In this document: positions 8,412 to 16,510 of the stretch, one piece after another | How positions within the stretch are numbered: the stretch's first letter is position 1 | Layout of the letters: each line of letters starts with the position of its first letter | NCBI GenBank assembly: GCA_002309415.1 | Contig: DBXC01000006.1 | Location: 305-16,854 of the forward strand | Origin: Dehalococcoidia bacterium UBA1222 | GTDB taxonomy: Bacteria; Chloroflexota; Dehalococcoidia; Dehalococcoidales; UBA1222 | Direction of reading: 5' to 3' | Length of the DNA: 16,550 nucleotides | Translations under genes and position numbers: made by a program | Notes under the pieces: model-generated | What the model was told of the DNA's origin: nothing | The model's database searches: none | What the model saw: the letters and a program-made list of their open reading frames with translations, nothing else

Positions 8412-10639
8412 GCGAAGGAAGATCGTGCAGCTTTTGGGATTTATATGCCGCAACCATAATCAAGATTCCACAGATTCAAAGGGATTACGTGCAAGGTAGA
8501 AAAAGCACTCGAGTTAAAGTGAATAGAGAGACTTTCGTAAAAGAATTAGTCCAATCTGCTATTAAGTGTAATAAAAAAGATTTAAATTTTATATATGGAT
8601 ATTATGAAGATGGTTGTTTTATTCCCATTGATGGACAGCAACGATTGACCACCCTTTTTATGCTCTATGCTTATGTTTTTTTTAAGGCTGGCCACATAAA
8701 TGAACTAAGACAGAACAATTCACTCAATTTTTCATACGAGACGAGGTATACGACTAATAGATTCCTTGATGACATGTTTGATTGGATGAAAAAAAACGAG
8801 GGCAAGTCTTTAAATGACTCATCAATTAAGCTAGCATTATTGGACTCTACAGTTTATTCGTATAGCTGGAATATTGATCCATCTATTATTTCTTTTCTTA
8901 CCATACTTGAAACAATTGAAAGAAAATTCTCTGACTTATTAGATGATAGTGTTAGCTGGGAGGATTTGTTCACCATTCTTAAATCACCATCCTGTCCGAT
9001 TACGTTTATGCTCCTTGAAATAGATAAGCATAAATTAGGCAAACCAAATCAGCTATACATCAGAATGAATTCAAGAGGCAAACAGCTAACTGATTACGAG
9101 AATTTCAAGGCCGCATTGTATGAAAACATACTTAAGAGTGATGATCAGCCATCCTTAAAGAAATGGAAAGATGAGCATGCTAAAAAGATGGATGGAGAAT
9201 GGTATGAGTGTATTTGGGATTTTGCGAGTTGTGACAATGCAGCCGAGAAATATGCTGATACATACTACCGTAATCTTATTCACTGGGTATTCTATAACCG
9301 GCTTATCGTTAGCAAAGAGAACATGGAGATTAAGAAAAAGCTAGATAATACGAGTATAGAGAATTTATATTTGGATGACTACCTTTCAAGTGATTTTGAG
9401 AGTTGCTTAAAGGATTTTTCATGTGTACTGAACACATTGTGTAACATTCGTAAGAACGACGCTCTTAAGGAATTCAAAGAGCAATCAAAGCTTTCGTATG
9501 ATGAAAACAAAAATGGCTTTGATTGCAATCTAGAGAATAACCAGCAAAAAGTGTATTTGTGTGCATTAGCAAAATATGGGGCCGATCATCAAGATTTCGA
9601 TATAGATGATTTTAAGAAATGGTTCAGAGTCATCGTTAATCTTTCGAAGAATACTGAATTTGACGAGTCTTCTTACATAAATGCGTGTAAAAGCATTTTC
9701 GAATTGAGTGACATTGACTTTGTTAAATCCCCGAACATTATTAAAAGTTTGAACGGGTTTGCTAGAAGCCAGATTAATGAGGAGTTTTTCAAGCAAAAGA
9801 TTATTAATACAAACCCATCGTGGCAAGAAGCTATTCTTCATGCTGAGGTCGATGACTATTTTGATGGTGAGATTCTTTTCAGTTTTTTGCTTTTTGATAG
9901 AAACGATTATGAACCTAGCATTGACCCCGAAGAGTACAAAAAGGCGTGGGATAAAATATCAGCTATTTTTATGTGGGCAAAAGGTGAAAACGATACTCTG
10001 TTTCATAGAGCGTTGCTAACAATTGATGATTATTCCAAATGGACAAGTAAAACTAATATCAAGACATTCTATCAGTACAATGAAACACACCATGATAACG
10101 ATTGGCGTGGCATGCTTCGTCCAGATTGGGAAAAAGATTCACCAAAACCAAAAGATGGTTTTCGGTACTTCAAACAGTTCTATGAGAAATATGCTTCTTC
10201 CCATGATAAACTAGATTCCTTTGCGGAAAAGTGCATCAAGGAGGCTGTAGACTCTTCTGAAGCGCCATCGAAATCGGTTCGACTCTTGATCAAAGATAAG
10301 AGTCTCTTCGAATACTGTGGTAGAGGGGCCTATTATGTTTTATGTGCTAACGGTAATGAATATCTGATGAGGACAAAAAGAAGAGATGAATACGCGGAAG
10401 TAAATGCCTACTACATTAATCAGTACTACACAGATAAACGACTTGAACCTGAAATGGTATATGGCGGAAGCAGCAAATCAGATAAATCATTTGTTAAGAT
10501 TAAAGGTTATCATGTTGAGTATAATGGACAATATTTCATAAATGACAGTGGGGTCGCTTATCAACTTGAATCAGGCAACATTGAAACCGCAGATGATATG
10601 ATTTCATTTTTGAATGGCAAGCTTGGCCTGATGCCATGA
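8408..10639 (+). CDS. Second DUF262-domain protein, no HNH motif seen
   Basis: I choose the ATG at 8408 (743 residues): it overlaps the previous stop as ATGA, and AAGGGTGG lies about 10 bases upstream; an in-frame GTG four codons earlier is less likely. The N-terminus has IPQIQRDYVQGR (residues ~20-31), then FIYGYY and the DUF262 signature DGQQRLTT (75-82), and later YIRMNSRGKQLTDYENFKA (217-235), the expected N-S-R-G-x2-L-T-x2-E element. I find no H-x2-P HNH motif like its partner's. The C-terminal ~500 residues are unassigned; they include an acidic stretch EVDDYFDGEILFSFLLF (480-496) and a Tyr-rich, probably beta-rich end. No membrane segment or signal peptide is seen. The overlap implies translational coupling and near-equal amounts of both proteins, so a two-protein complex is a reasonable inference, with this subunit sensing or regulating and the first one cutting. 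Confidence 0.85.
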   Translation: MSEGRSCSFWDLYAATIIKIPQIQRDYVQGRKSTRVKVNRETFVKELVQSAIKCNKKDLNFIYGYYEDGCFIPIDGQQRLTTLFMLYAYVFFKAGHINELRQNNSLNFSYETRYTTNRFLDDMFDWMKKNEGKSLNDSSIKLALLDSTVYSYSWNIDPSIISFLTILETIERKFSDLLDDSVSWEDLFTILKSPSCPITFMLLEIDKHKLGKPNQLYIRMNSRGKQLTDYENFKAALYENILKSDDQPSLKKWKDEHAKKMDGEWYECIWDFASCDNAAEKYADTYYRNLIHWVFYNRLIVSKENMEIKKKLDNTSIENLYLDDYLSSDFESCLKDFSCVLNTLCNIRKNDALKEFKEQSKLSYDENKNGFDCNLENNQQKVYLCALAKYGADHQDFDIDDFKKWFRVIVNLSKNTEFDESSYINACKSIFELSDIDFVKSPNIIKSLNGFARSQINEEFFKQKIINTNPSWQEAILHAEVDDYFDGEILFSFLLFDRNDYEPSIDPEEYKKAWDKISAIFMWAKGENDTLFHRALLTIDDYSKWTSKTNIKTFYQYNETHHDNDWRGMLRPDWEKDSPKPKDGFRYFKQFYEKYASSHDKLDSFAEKCIKEAVDSSEAPSKSVRLLIKDKSLFEYCGRGAYYVLCANGNEYLMRTKRRDEYAEVNAYYINQYYTDKRLEPEMVYGGSSKSDKSFVKIKGYHVEYNGQYFINDSGVAYQLESGNIETADDMISFLNGKLGLMP

Positions 10640-10690
10640 AAACCGTTATGTGATTAGTTTAGTAGGCGAACTGATTGTTTACTGTTCATA

Positions 10691-11263
10691 TTAATCTACC
10701 TGCATCAGCTTGATCCTGATCGTATAACACCTGTGACCTTCGTCAAAGGGAGAAAACTTGAACAAGTAATTCTTCGAGACATCTCTCATGTTATGGATAT
10801 TCATTTCGAGTTCTCCAAGCCAAATTACGCGGATGTAGATGACGTCATCATCAACGATTAACTCATACTCTTCTTCTTCGCAATTGCATATATCATTTCC
10901 GCCAATATTAAAACCATCCACTGTCTCGCATTCATAATCAGGGTTCGTGATGGTGTTATATATGATAGAGGCTAAGGAATCACATTTATTGTCATCACTT
11001 GCGTTACAGTTGTTTTTTGCTTCTTCGACTAGTCTTTTGACCATTGTGATGCCGTCATCATATTCATCATAGTCATAGACATCTCTTGCAGATGTCAGAA
11101 TCTCTTTCACAGAAAAACGCATGGCTTTTTTTGCTTCTTCGAATGAATCAAATAATCTAACGGTTTCAGTATTTTTGGGGTCATATTCTTCTTGATATCC
11201 GATTACTTCCAGGTCATTTTTGATTTCTGTCATCACGACATATTTCTTATCTTTTGTATCCAT
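10691..11263 (-). CDS. Hypothetical acidic protein
   Basis: I do not recognise this 190-residue protein. AAGGAG lies 9 bases before the ATG at 11263, a good ribosome binding site. It is strongly acidic, with clusters such as YDYDEYDDG (63-71) and CEEEEYELIVDDD (130s-140s). A middle segment resembles a helix with DSFEEAKKAM, and the C-terminal third looks beta-rich (IYIRVIWLGELEMNI, then YTIRIKLM). No signal peptide or membrane span is seen. It converges on the DUF262 pair, its stop being 51 bases from theirs, and no clear terminator lies between. A weak promoter-like pair on the minus strand (TTGCAA at 11373-11378, CATATA read as TATATG at 11349-11354) lies about 90-110 bases upstream. Whether it belongs with the DUF262 genes is unknown; the opposite orientation argues against one operon. 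Confidence 0.65.
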   Translation of the reverse strand: MDTKDKKYVVMTEIKNDLEVIGYQEEYDPKNTETVRLFDSFEEAKKAMRFSVKEILTSARDVYDYDEYDDGITMVKRLVEEAKNNCNASDDNKCDSLASIIYNTITNPDYECETVDGFNIGGNDICNCEEEEYELIVDDDVIYIRVIWLGELEMNIHNMRDVSKNYLFKFSPFDEGHRCYTIRIKLMQVD

Positions 11264-11427
11264 TTCAAAACGCTCCTTGTAATAAGTTGTGATTACTTTG
11301 TTAAAAAGAGGTTAAACCATTTGAGGGTGCATTATTAGTACACGCAATCATATAACGTTGTTTTGTTTATTATTGCAAGGCGTTTTTCTGTACGGTCTGC
11401 TGGAATGCATCTTTGGATGAGGAAGAT

Positions 11428-11496
11428 ATGTTCATAGACAATGAGGTGATAGTTGAGTATTTGTATCAGTTACATCGAGTGAATCACACCCTTTGA
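11428..11496 (+). pseudogene. Vestigial start of a plus-strand LRR gene
   Basis: The frame reads MFIDNEVIVEY and then unrelated residues to a stop at 11496 (22 codons). The opening matches the cap found at the start of the LRR genes here, F-[VI]-x7-Y or F-[VI]-x8-Y: FVTKNCLEKY in the 13024 gene and FIFEDDVLVEY in the 13188 gene. GAGG lies 5 bases before the ATG (GAGGAAGATATG), as for a real start. The homology stops at 11460, and the last nine codons and stop of the minus-strand LRR gene are antisense to it. The match is short, so chance cannot be excluded. Confidence 0.4.
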
Positions 11497-13024
11497 ATGT
11501 GTTTTCGCCGTTAGTCACAATGCCAGAGTGAATGTTGATGGATAACAGATCGCCACAGCCGTAGAAAGCATAGTCTTCTATACACATATCACTCTCCGGA
11601 AGATTTACTCGTTCAAGAGTGTAGCAGAGGGCAAAAGCCCCGACTTCGATCCTTTTTACACTGTTAGGGATTGTGATTTCTTCCAAATCCCAGCATCCAG
11701 CGAATGCTTCCTCGCCGATTGATGTTACGCTGTCAGGTATAGTGATGTCCCTAAGCGAACGATTGCCTTTAAATGCCCAGTCATCGATTCTTATTACGCC
11801 GTCAGGAATCATTACGTTTGGCGAGTTGCCATCATATGAACACAGTATGTTACGTATTATTACAAATCCATCTTCGTTGCCGAGCTTCTTACAGCCATTG
11901 AAAGCACATCCTTTTATCTCAGTCACACTTTCAGGGATATCGACATTCTCCAGTGCATTGCAGTCTTTGAATGCGCCTAGACCGATGCTTGTGACACTGG
12001 CAGGTATATGTACTGATTGCATTGTTTCATTTCCTCCGAATGCCCAGTCATCGATCTTTTTTACTCCATCCGGGATCACTACATCCTGAGAATCACCACA
12101 ATAAGAGTACAAAACATCTCGCAGGATCACGAATCCATTCTGATCGGCGAGCTTTTCACAGCCCTTGAAAGCGGTTCTTCCTATCGCAGACACTCTTTCC
12201 GGGATTGCGATTTCTTCCAGTGAGCAACAGCCATAAAATGCATTATTACCGATTTCTGATAACGTGTTGGGTAGGATTATCCTTCGGAGTGATTCACAAA
12301 AATAGAATGCGTTTCCGGCGATCTTAATTACGCCATCAGGAACAATTATGGTGTCTTCGTTGCCAAGATATGTGTACAAGACCTTATCGATGACCACAAG
12401 CCCCTGAGCATCTGTCAGTCTACTACATTTGTAGAATGCACTCAGACCGACTTCGACTATACTCTTCGGGATGGTCACAGATTCCAATGACGGGCAATCA
12501 TAGAATGCCATCGATTTTATCTCCTTGATGCCTTCTTCGATGACGACTGACCTTAATGATTCACAGTACGCGAAAGCCGATATGCCGATGGTCTTCACGT
12601 TTCCAGGTATGACCACTGATTCCAGTGCTGTCAATTCGAATGCACCGCTATCGATCTCTTCAACGCTTTTCGGTATGGTGATCGATCTCAGAGATGAGCA
12701 CATGCCTAATGCCAGGTTGCTGATGACCTTTAAACCGTCCGGCAGGTCGATGCTCTCAAGAGACGTGCACTGTTCGAATGCCGAGCGTCCGATATGTGTG
12801 ACGCTATTGGGTATACGTACGTTTTTCAGAGAAGTGCACTTCTGGAATGCCTCATCACCGATACTGATCACCGAGTCGGGAATAATCACGGATTCAAGAG
12901 TGGCACACTCCTTGAATGCTCTCTTTCCGATATGTGTTATTCCGTCGGGAATTGTTACTTCCCGTTCTTTGCCGGTGTATTTTTCCAGACAGTTCTTTGT
13001 AACAAATTTCGAATCAGCGTTCAT
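11432..13024 (-). CDS. BspA-type leucine-rich-repeat protein with 89-residue cassettes
   Basis: The start at ATG 13024 (530 residues) is chosen because GTGAGGAA lies 9 bases upstream; the in-frame GTG at 13039 is part of that site. The protein is almost entirely 23-residue LRR_5 repeats with consensus I-P-x-S-V-x2-I-G-x2-A-F-x2-C-x2-L. It opens with a cap (FVTKNCLEKYTG, 7-18), and the same cap recurs inside as GLVVIDKVLYTYLG (208), GFVILRDVLYSYCG (297) and GFVIIRNILCSYDG (386), each followed by three or so LRRs. There is no signal peptide, membrane span or cell-wall anchor, so a cytoplasmic location is inferred, unlike classic surface BspA. The last residues (TNTQLSPHCL) do not look like LRR and are encoded antisense to an apparent LRR-gene start, so the natural C-terminus may have been replaced. 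Function is probably protein binding; the partner is unknown. Confidence 0.9.
   Translation of the reverse strand: MNADSKFVTKNCLEKYTGKEREVTIPDGITHIGKRAFKECATLESVIIPDSVISIGDEAFQKCTSLKNVRIPNSVTHIGRSAFEQCTSLESIDLPDGLKVISNLALGMCSSLRSITIPKSVEEIDSGAFELTALESVVIPGNVKTIGISAFAYCESLRSVVIEEGIKEIKSMAFYDCPSLESVTIPKSIVEVGLSAFYKCSRLTDAQGLVVIDKVLYTYLGNEDTIIVPDGVIKIAGNAFYFCESLRRIILPNTLSEIGNNAFYGCCSLEEIAIPERVSAIGRTAFKGCEKLADQNGFVILRDVLYSYCGDSQDVVIPDGVKKIDDWAFGGNETMQSVHIPASVTSIGLGAFKDCNALENVDIPESVTEIKGCAFNGCKKLGNEDGFVIIRNILCSYDGNSPNVMIPDGVIRIDDWAFKGNRSLRDITIPDSVTSIGEEAFAGCWDLEEITIPNSVKRIEVGAFALCYTLERVNLPESDMCIEDYAFYGCGDLLSINIHSGIVTNGENTFKGCDSLDVTDTNTQLSPHCL
11603..12403 (-). repeat. Three consecutive 89-codon (267-bp) cassettes in the LRR gene
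   Basis: The internal cap motif G-[FL]-V-[IV]-x4-[VI]-L-x2-Y-x-G begins at residues 208, 297 and 386, exactly 89 residues apart. Cassettes 2 and 3 are the closest, sharing IPDGV-x2-IDDWAF-x-GN and S-V-T-S-I-G at matching positions; cassette 1 is more diverged. The DNA copies are well diverged, so this duplication is older than the 276-bp one near the left edge. Confidence 0.8.
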
Positions 13025-13118
13025 TGTCGTTTTCCTCACTCAGTAGTTCTAGGAGAATCTTAGAGTAGTGCGTGGGATAAAAATGGGACACTAGGTTAAA
13101 CTGTTTGTGATCGGAGAT

Positions 13119-13147
13119 TTGCTTTTGGGACTGTATATCAGTAAAAT
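13119..13147 (+). promoter_or_regulatory. Candidate promoter for the 218-residue LRR gene
   Basis: TTGCTT (13119-13124), a 17-base spacer and TAAAAT (13142-13147, five of six consensus bases) lie 40 bases before the ATG at 13188. This gives a leader of about 34 bases with AGGAG in place. It lies in the 163-base divergent gap shared with the minus-strand LRR gene. Confidence 0.45.
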
Positions 13148-13187
13148 CGGTTACGTTGCGTCACTTCAGGACTAGGAGATAATCGAT

Positions 13188-13844
13188 ATGTTAGATGAAA
13201 ACGGATTCATTTTCGAGGACGATGTCCTTGTTGAATACAATGGCGATGATGTGGATGTCATCATTCCTGATGGTACTGCCGCTATCGCCGACTGGGCATT
13301 AGCTGACTGCGATCTCATGAAGACAGTCGTCATTCCCGGCAGTGTCAAGACCATGGGCAAGCATGCCTTTGCCGGATGCGACATACTCGAATCCGTTACT
13401 ATCTCTGAAGGCGTTACCAATATCGGTAACAGAGCATTTGGTAACTGTCCCATGCTCAAGAACATCGTCATTCCCGGCACTGTTAAGACCATCGATGCAG
13501 GCGCTTTCTGGAGCTGCACAGCTCTTGAAAATATCACTATCCCTGAAGGCGTTACCATTATCGATGACTATGCATTTTATCTTTGTTCATCCCTGAAAGA
13601 TATCGAGATCCTCGGCAACACTCTTACCAGGATCGGCGATAATGCATTTGAGAACTGCACGAAACTGGAAGCAGTTAAGCTCCCTGATTCTGTGAATCAT
13701 ATCGGATATGAAGCATTTGATTACTGCAAAGCTCTGCTGGCTGTAGAACTGAACAACCCTAAAGCCAGAATCTGTCCCAATGCCTTCCGAGGCTGCAACA
13801 ATCTTTACTACAAACCCAAGACTTCACGACGCCGAGAACGCTAG
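13188..13844 (+). CDS. BspA-type leucine-rich-repeat protein, short
   Basis: AGGAG lies 9 bases before the ATG at 13188, giving 218 residues. After the cap (GFIFEDDVLVEYNG, residues 6-19) come about seven 23-residue LRR_5 units, for example TVVIPGSVKTMGKHAFAGC and NITIPEGVTIIDDYAFYLC, and a short basic tail (TSRRRER). There is no signal peptide, membrane segment or sorting motif, so it is probably a cytoplasmic protein-binding scaffold. It diverges from the 530-residue LRR gene across 163 bases; both share the cap, so they are paralogues. Codon use is closer to the metabolic genes downstream than to the DUF262 genes. The malic enzyme gene follows after 84 bases, but a functional link is not implied. 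Confidence 0.9.
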   Translation: MLDENGFIFEDDVLVEYNGDDVDVIIPDGTAAIADWALADCDLMKTVVIPGSVKTMGKHAFAGCDILESVTISEGVTNIGNRAFGNCPMLKNIVIPGTVKTIDAGAFWSCTALENITIPEGVTIIDDYAFYLCSSLKDIEILGNTLTRIGDNAFENCTKLEAVKLPDSVNHIGYEAFDYCKALLAVELNNPKARICPNAFRGCNNLYYKPKTSRRRER

Positions 13845-13858
13845 TCCGTCGGGGTTTG

Positions 13859-13888
13859 TGGAAATCCAGTGATTTTGCAATGTAGAAT
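13859..13888 (+). promoter_or_regulatory. Weak candidate promoter for the malic enzyme-fumarase operon
   Basis: TGGAAA (13859-13864), an 18-base spacer and TAGAAT (13883-13888, five of six consensus bases) lie 40 bases before the malic enzyme ATG. The -35 element is only a four-of-six match, so this is tentative; transcription could also read through from the LRR gene. Confidence 0.3.
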
Positions 13889-13928
13889 AACTAAACAGAT
13901 CTTTGGATAATTCCTGAGAGGATGACAT

Positions 13929-15101
13929 ATGGACTACGCACAAGAATCACTGAAGAGACATGCCGAATGGAAAGGCAAGATCGAGATCGTCGCAAAGCCG
14001 TCTTTAGAGAATAAAGACGATCTTTCTGTTGCTTATACACCGGGCGTTGCCCAGCCTTGTCTTGAGATCCAGAAAGATATCGACAAGAGCTATCTATACA
14101 CTTTGCGTCATAATCTTTGCGCCGTAATTACTGACGGTTCAGCCGTCTTAGGTTTGGGGAACATCGGTCCTGAAGCCGGTATGCCCGTAATGGAAGGCAA
14201 GTGTGTATTATTCAAGAAGTTCGGCGGAGTCGATGCATTCCCTCTTTGTGTAAATACTCAGGATGTCGATGAATTCGTCGATACTGTCTATCGCATATCC
14301 GGTTCATTCGGAGGCATCAATCTCGAAGATATCTCAGCACCCCGCTGTTTTGAGATCGAGAGAAAACTCAAAGAGAAATGCGACATCCCCGTATTTCATG
14401 ATGACCAGCACGGCACTGCCGTGATCGTCCTTTCCGGTCTCATTAATGCACTCAAAGTAGTTGGAAAGAAAAAAGAAGAAGTTAAGATCGTTCACTGCGG
14501 TGCGGGTGCTGCCGGGTGTGCTATCGTAAAACTCCTTCTTTCATACGGTTTTAAGAGTATCGTCATGTGTGACAAGTTTGGTGCTATCTATCCCGGTGCC
14601 GAAGGCATGAACTGGGCACAGGAAGAGATGGCGCAGATCACTAATCCCAACAGGGAGAAGGGTTCTCTTGCTGATGTACTCAAGGATGCTGATATCTTTA
14701 TCGGTACTTCTGCTCCTAAGATCGTATCCAAAGAGATGGTGGCATCCATGAATAAAGATGCTATCGTTTTTGCTTGTGCTAATCCCACTCCTGAGATCTT
14801 TCCTGAAGACGCTAAAGAGGCGGGTGCCAAGATCGTTGCTTCCGGCAGGAGCGATTATCCCAATCAGATCAATAATGTCCTGGCTTTCCCCGGTATCTTC
14901 CGAGGGACCTTTGATGTCAGGGCCAAAGAGATAAACGAAGAGATGAAGATGGCTGCTGCAAAAGCGCTTGCTCAGCTCGTCGATGAAAAGGATCTATCCA
15001 GTGATTATATAATCCCCAGTCCCTTCGATCCGCGTGTAGCAAAAGCTGTCGCTGAAGCTGTAGCGGATGCTGCAAGGAAGACCGGGGTCGCCCGAATCTA
15101 A
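13929..15101 (+). CDS. NAD(P)-dependent malic enzyme (short bacterial form)
   Basis: A 390-residue cytoplasmic enzyme that converts malate to pyruvate and CO2 with reduction of NAD(P), or the reverse. Family residues are all visible: VAYTPGVA with Y36; GLGNIGPEAGMPVMEGK with K91; the metal ligands E133-D134 in NLEDISAPRCFEIE and D158-D159 in FHDDQHGTA; the dinucleotide loop GAGAAG (191-196); ANPTPEI (284-290); and NNVLAFPGIFRG (315-326). The length fits the short form without the C-terminal phosphotransacetylase-like domain of E. coli MaeB. Cofactor preference is not certain from sequence. GAGAGG precedes the ATG by about 7 bases. The fumarase gene begins 19 bases after its stop, so the two are almost certainly co-transcribed and act on the shared metabolite malate. 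Confidence 0.96.
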   Translation: MDYAQESLKRHAEWKGKIEIVAKPSLENKDDLSVAYTPGVAQPCLEIQKDIDKSYLYTLRHNLCAVITDGSAVLGLGNIGPEAGMPVMEGKCVLFKKFGGVDAFPLCVNTQDVDEFVDTVYRISGSFGGINLEDISAPRCFEIERKLKEKCDIPVFHDDQHGTAVIVLSGLINALKVVGKKKEEVKIVHCGAGAAGCAIVKLLLSYGFKSIVMCDKFGAIYPGAEGMNWAQEEMAQITNPNREKGSLADVLKDADIFIGTSAPKIVSKEMVASMNKDAIVFACANPTPEIFPEDAKEAGAKIVASGRSDYPNQINNVLAFPGIFRGTFDVRAKEINEEMKMAAAKALAQLVDEKDLSSDYIIPSPFDPRVAKAVAEAVADAARKTGVARI

Positions 15102-15120
15102 GCCAACGGTGGTGAGTGAG

Positions 15121-16497
15121 ATGGAATACAGAGAAGAACATGACTCGATGGGGACTGTAAATGTCCCTGCTGACAGATACTGGGGAGCACAGACCCAGCG
15201 ATCCGTCGATAACTTTCGAATCGGTGTCGGTATCGAGACCATGCCGTATGAGATCATCCACGCTTTCGGACTTTTGAAGAAAGCCGCTGCCGTAGCTAAT
15301 CAGACCGTTTCACCTGAAAAGATGACCTGGAAGAAGATGATTGCCATCTCAAAGGCATCAGATGAAGTCATCTCAGGAAAACTCGATTCACATTTTCCTC
15401 TAGTCGTCTGGCAGACCGGTTCCGGCACTCAGTCCAATATGAATGCCAATGAAGTCATCGCCAACCGCGGTAATGAGATCGCAGGTGAAAAGATCCTGCA
15501 TCCCAATGACGACGTAAATATGTCCCAGTCATCCAATGATACTTTCCCGACGGCCATGAACGTAGCTGCCGTCCTCATGATTGAAGATAAGCTCTTGCCC
15601 GCTGTCGATGGACTCATCGCAGCCTTCAAGACACTTGAAGAGAAGTATAAAGATGTTATCAAGATCGGCAGGACCCATCTGCAGGATGCAGTTCCTTTGA
15701 GATTCTCTCAGGAGATCTCTGGCTGGAGAGCCAGCATCGAACGCGATAAAGAGATGATCTTGGATGTCCTTCCCAAGCTCAAAGAGCTTGCTATCGGCGG
15801 TACTGCTGTCGGTACCGGTCTCAATGCACCTATGGGCTTCGACAGAGAAGTTTGCACCATGCTTTCTGAATTCACTGGAAAGCTGTTCATCCCTTCAAAG
15901 AATAAGTATCATGCTTTGACTTCCCATGATGAATTAGTCGTCGCACACGGAGCTATCAAGGCTCTCGCTTGTGATCTTATGAAGATCGCCAACGATATCC
16001 GCTGGCTGGCTTCCGGTCCTCGATGTGGGTTAGGGGAGATCACGATCCCAGCCAATGAGCCCGGTTCCTCCATCATGCCCGGCAAGGTCAATCCTACTCA
16101 GTGCGAGCAGGTCACCATGGTGGCTTCTCAGGTCATGGGCAATGATGTCACGATCTCATTTGCTGCATCTCAGGGAAATTTTGAACTTAATGTTTTCAAG
16201 CCTGTAATTGCATATGATTTCCTGCAGTCTGTAAGACTTCTCAGTGAATCTATCGAATCATTCAACAAGAATTGTGTTGCAGGCATCGTTCCTAACGAGA
16301 AGAAGATGAAAGAGAATCTGGAACAGTCTCTGATGCTCGTTACCGTTCTCAATCCTTATATCGGATACGAAAATGCCGCTAAGACTGCCAAATTGGCATA
16401 TGAGAAGGGCATTTCTCTGAAAGATGCTTGTATTGAACTGGGTTTCATGACTGCTGAAAAATTCGATGAAGTAGTCAGACCTGAAGATATGGTCTAA
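15121..16497 (+). CDS. fumC: Class II fumarase (fumarate hydratase)
   Basis: Catalyses reversible hydration of fumarate to malate. I start at ATG 15121 (458 residues), because MEYREEHDSMGTVNVPADRY is the usual family N-terminus; earlier in-frame ATG/GTG codons overlap or crowd the malic enzyme stop. The ribosome binding site is weak (GGTGGTGAG), compatible with coupling to the gene before. Signatures: SGTQSNMNANEVI (101-113), SSNDTFPTAMN (137-147), GRTHLQDA with H186, and GSSIMPGKVNPTQCEQ (315-330), which carries the catalytic serine. MPGK-x-NPTQCE favours fumarase over aspartase or argininosuccinate lyase. Length is normal and no key residue is missing. With malic enzyme it forms a short pyruvate-malate-fumarate path, plausibly used fermentatively or for C4-acid supply. 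Confidence 0.97.
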   Translation: MEYREEHDSMGTVNVPADRYWGAQTQRSVDNFRIGVGIETMPYEIIHAFGLLKKAAAVANQTVSPEKMTWKKMIAISKASDEVISGKLDSHFPLVVWQTGSGTQSNMNANEVIANRGNEIAGEKILHPNDDVNMSQSSNDTFPTAMNVAAVLMIEDKLLPAVDGLIAAFKTLEEKYKDVIKIGRTHLQDAVPLRFSQEISGWRASIERDKEMILDVLPKLKELAIGGTAVGTGLNAPMGFDREVCTMLSEFTGKLFIPSKNKYHALTSHDELVVAHGAIKALACDLMKIANDIRWLASGPRCGLGEITIPANEPGSSIMPGKVNPTQCEQVTMVASQVMGNDVTISFAASQGNFELNVFKPVIAYDFLQSVRLLSESIESFNKNCVAGIVPNEKKMKENLEQSLMLVTVLNPYIGYENAAKTAKLAYEKGISLKDACIELGFMTAEKFDEVVRPEDMV

Positions 16498-16510
16498 TCT
16501 GAATAATCGT

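Noticed and set aside
11673..13063. Long plus-strand open frames across the minus-strand LRR gene (for example 11673-12089 and 12525-13046), and a minus-strand frame at 13172-13558
   Set aside because: They are antisense shadows of repetitive LRR coding sequence, lack ribosome binding sites and translate to compositionally odd peptides.
15067..15120. Fumarase start at 15067 inside the malic enzyme gene
   Set aside because: The extra 18 residues overlap malic enzyme codons and are not typical of the family; ATG 15121 gives the normal N-terminus.
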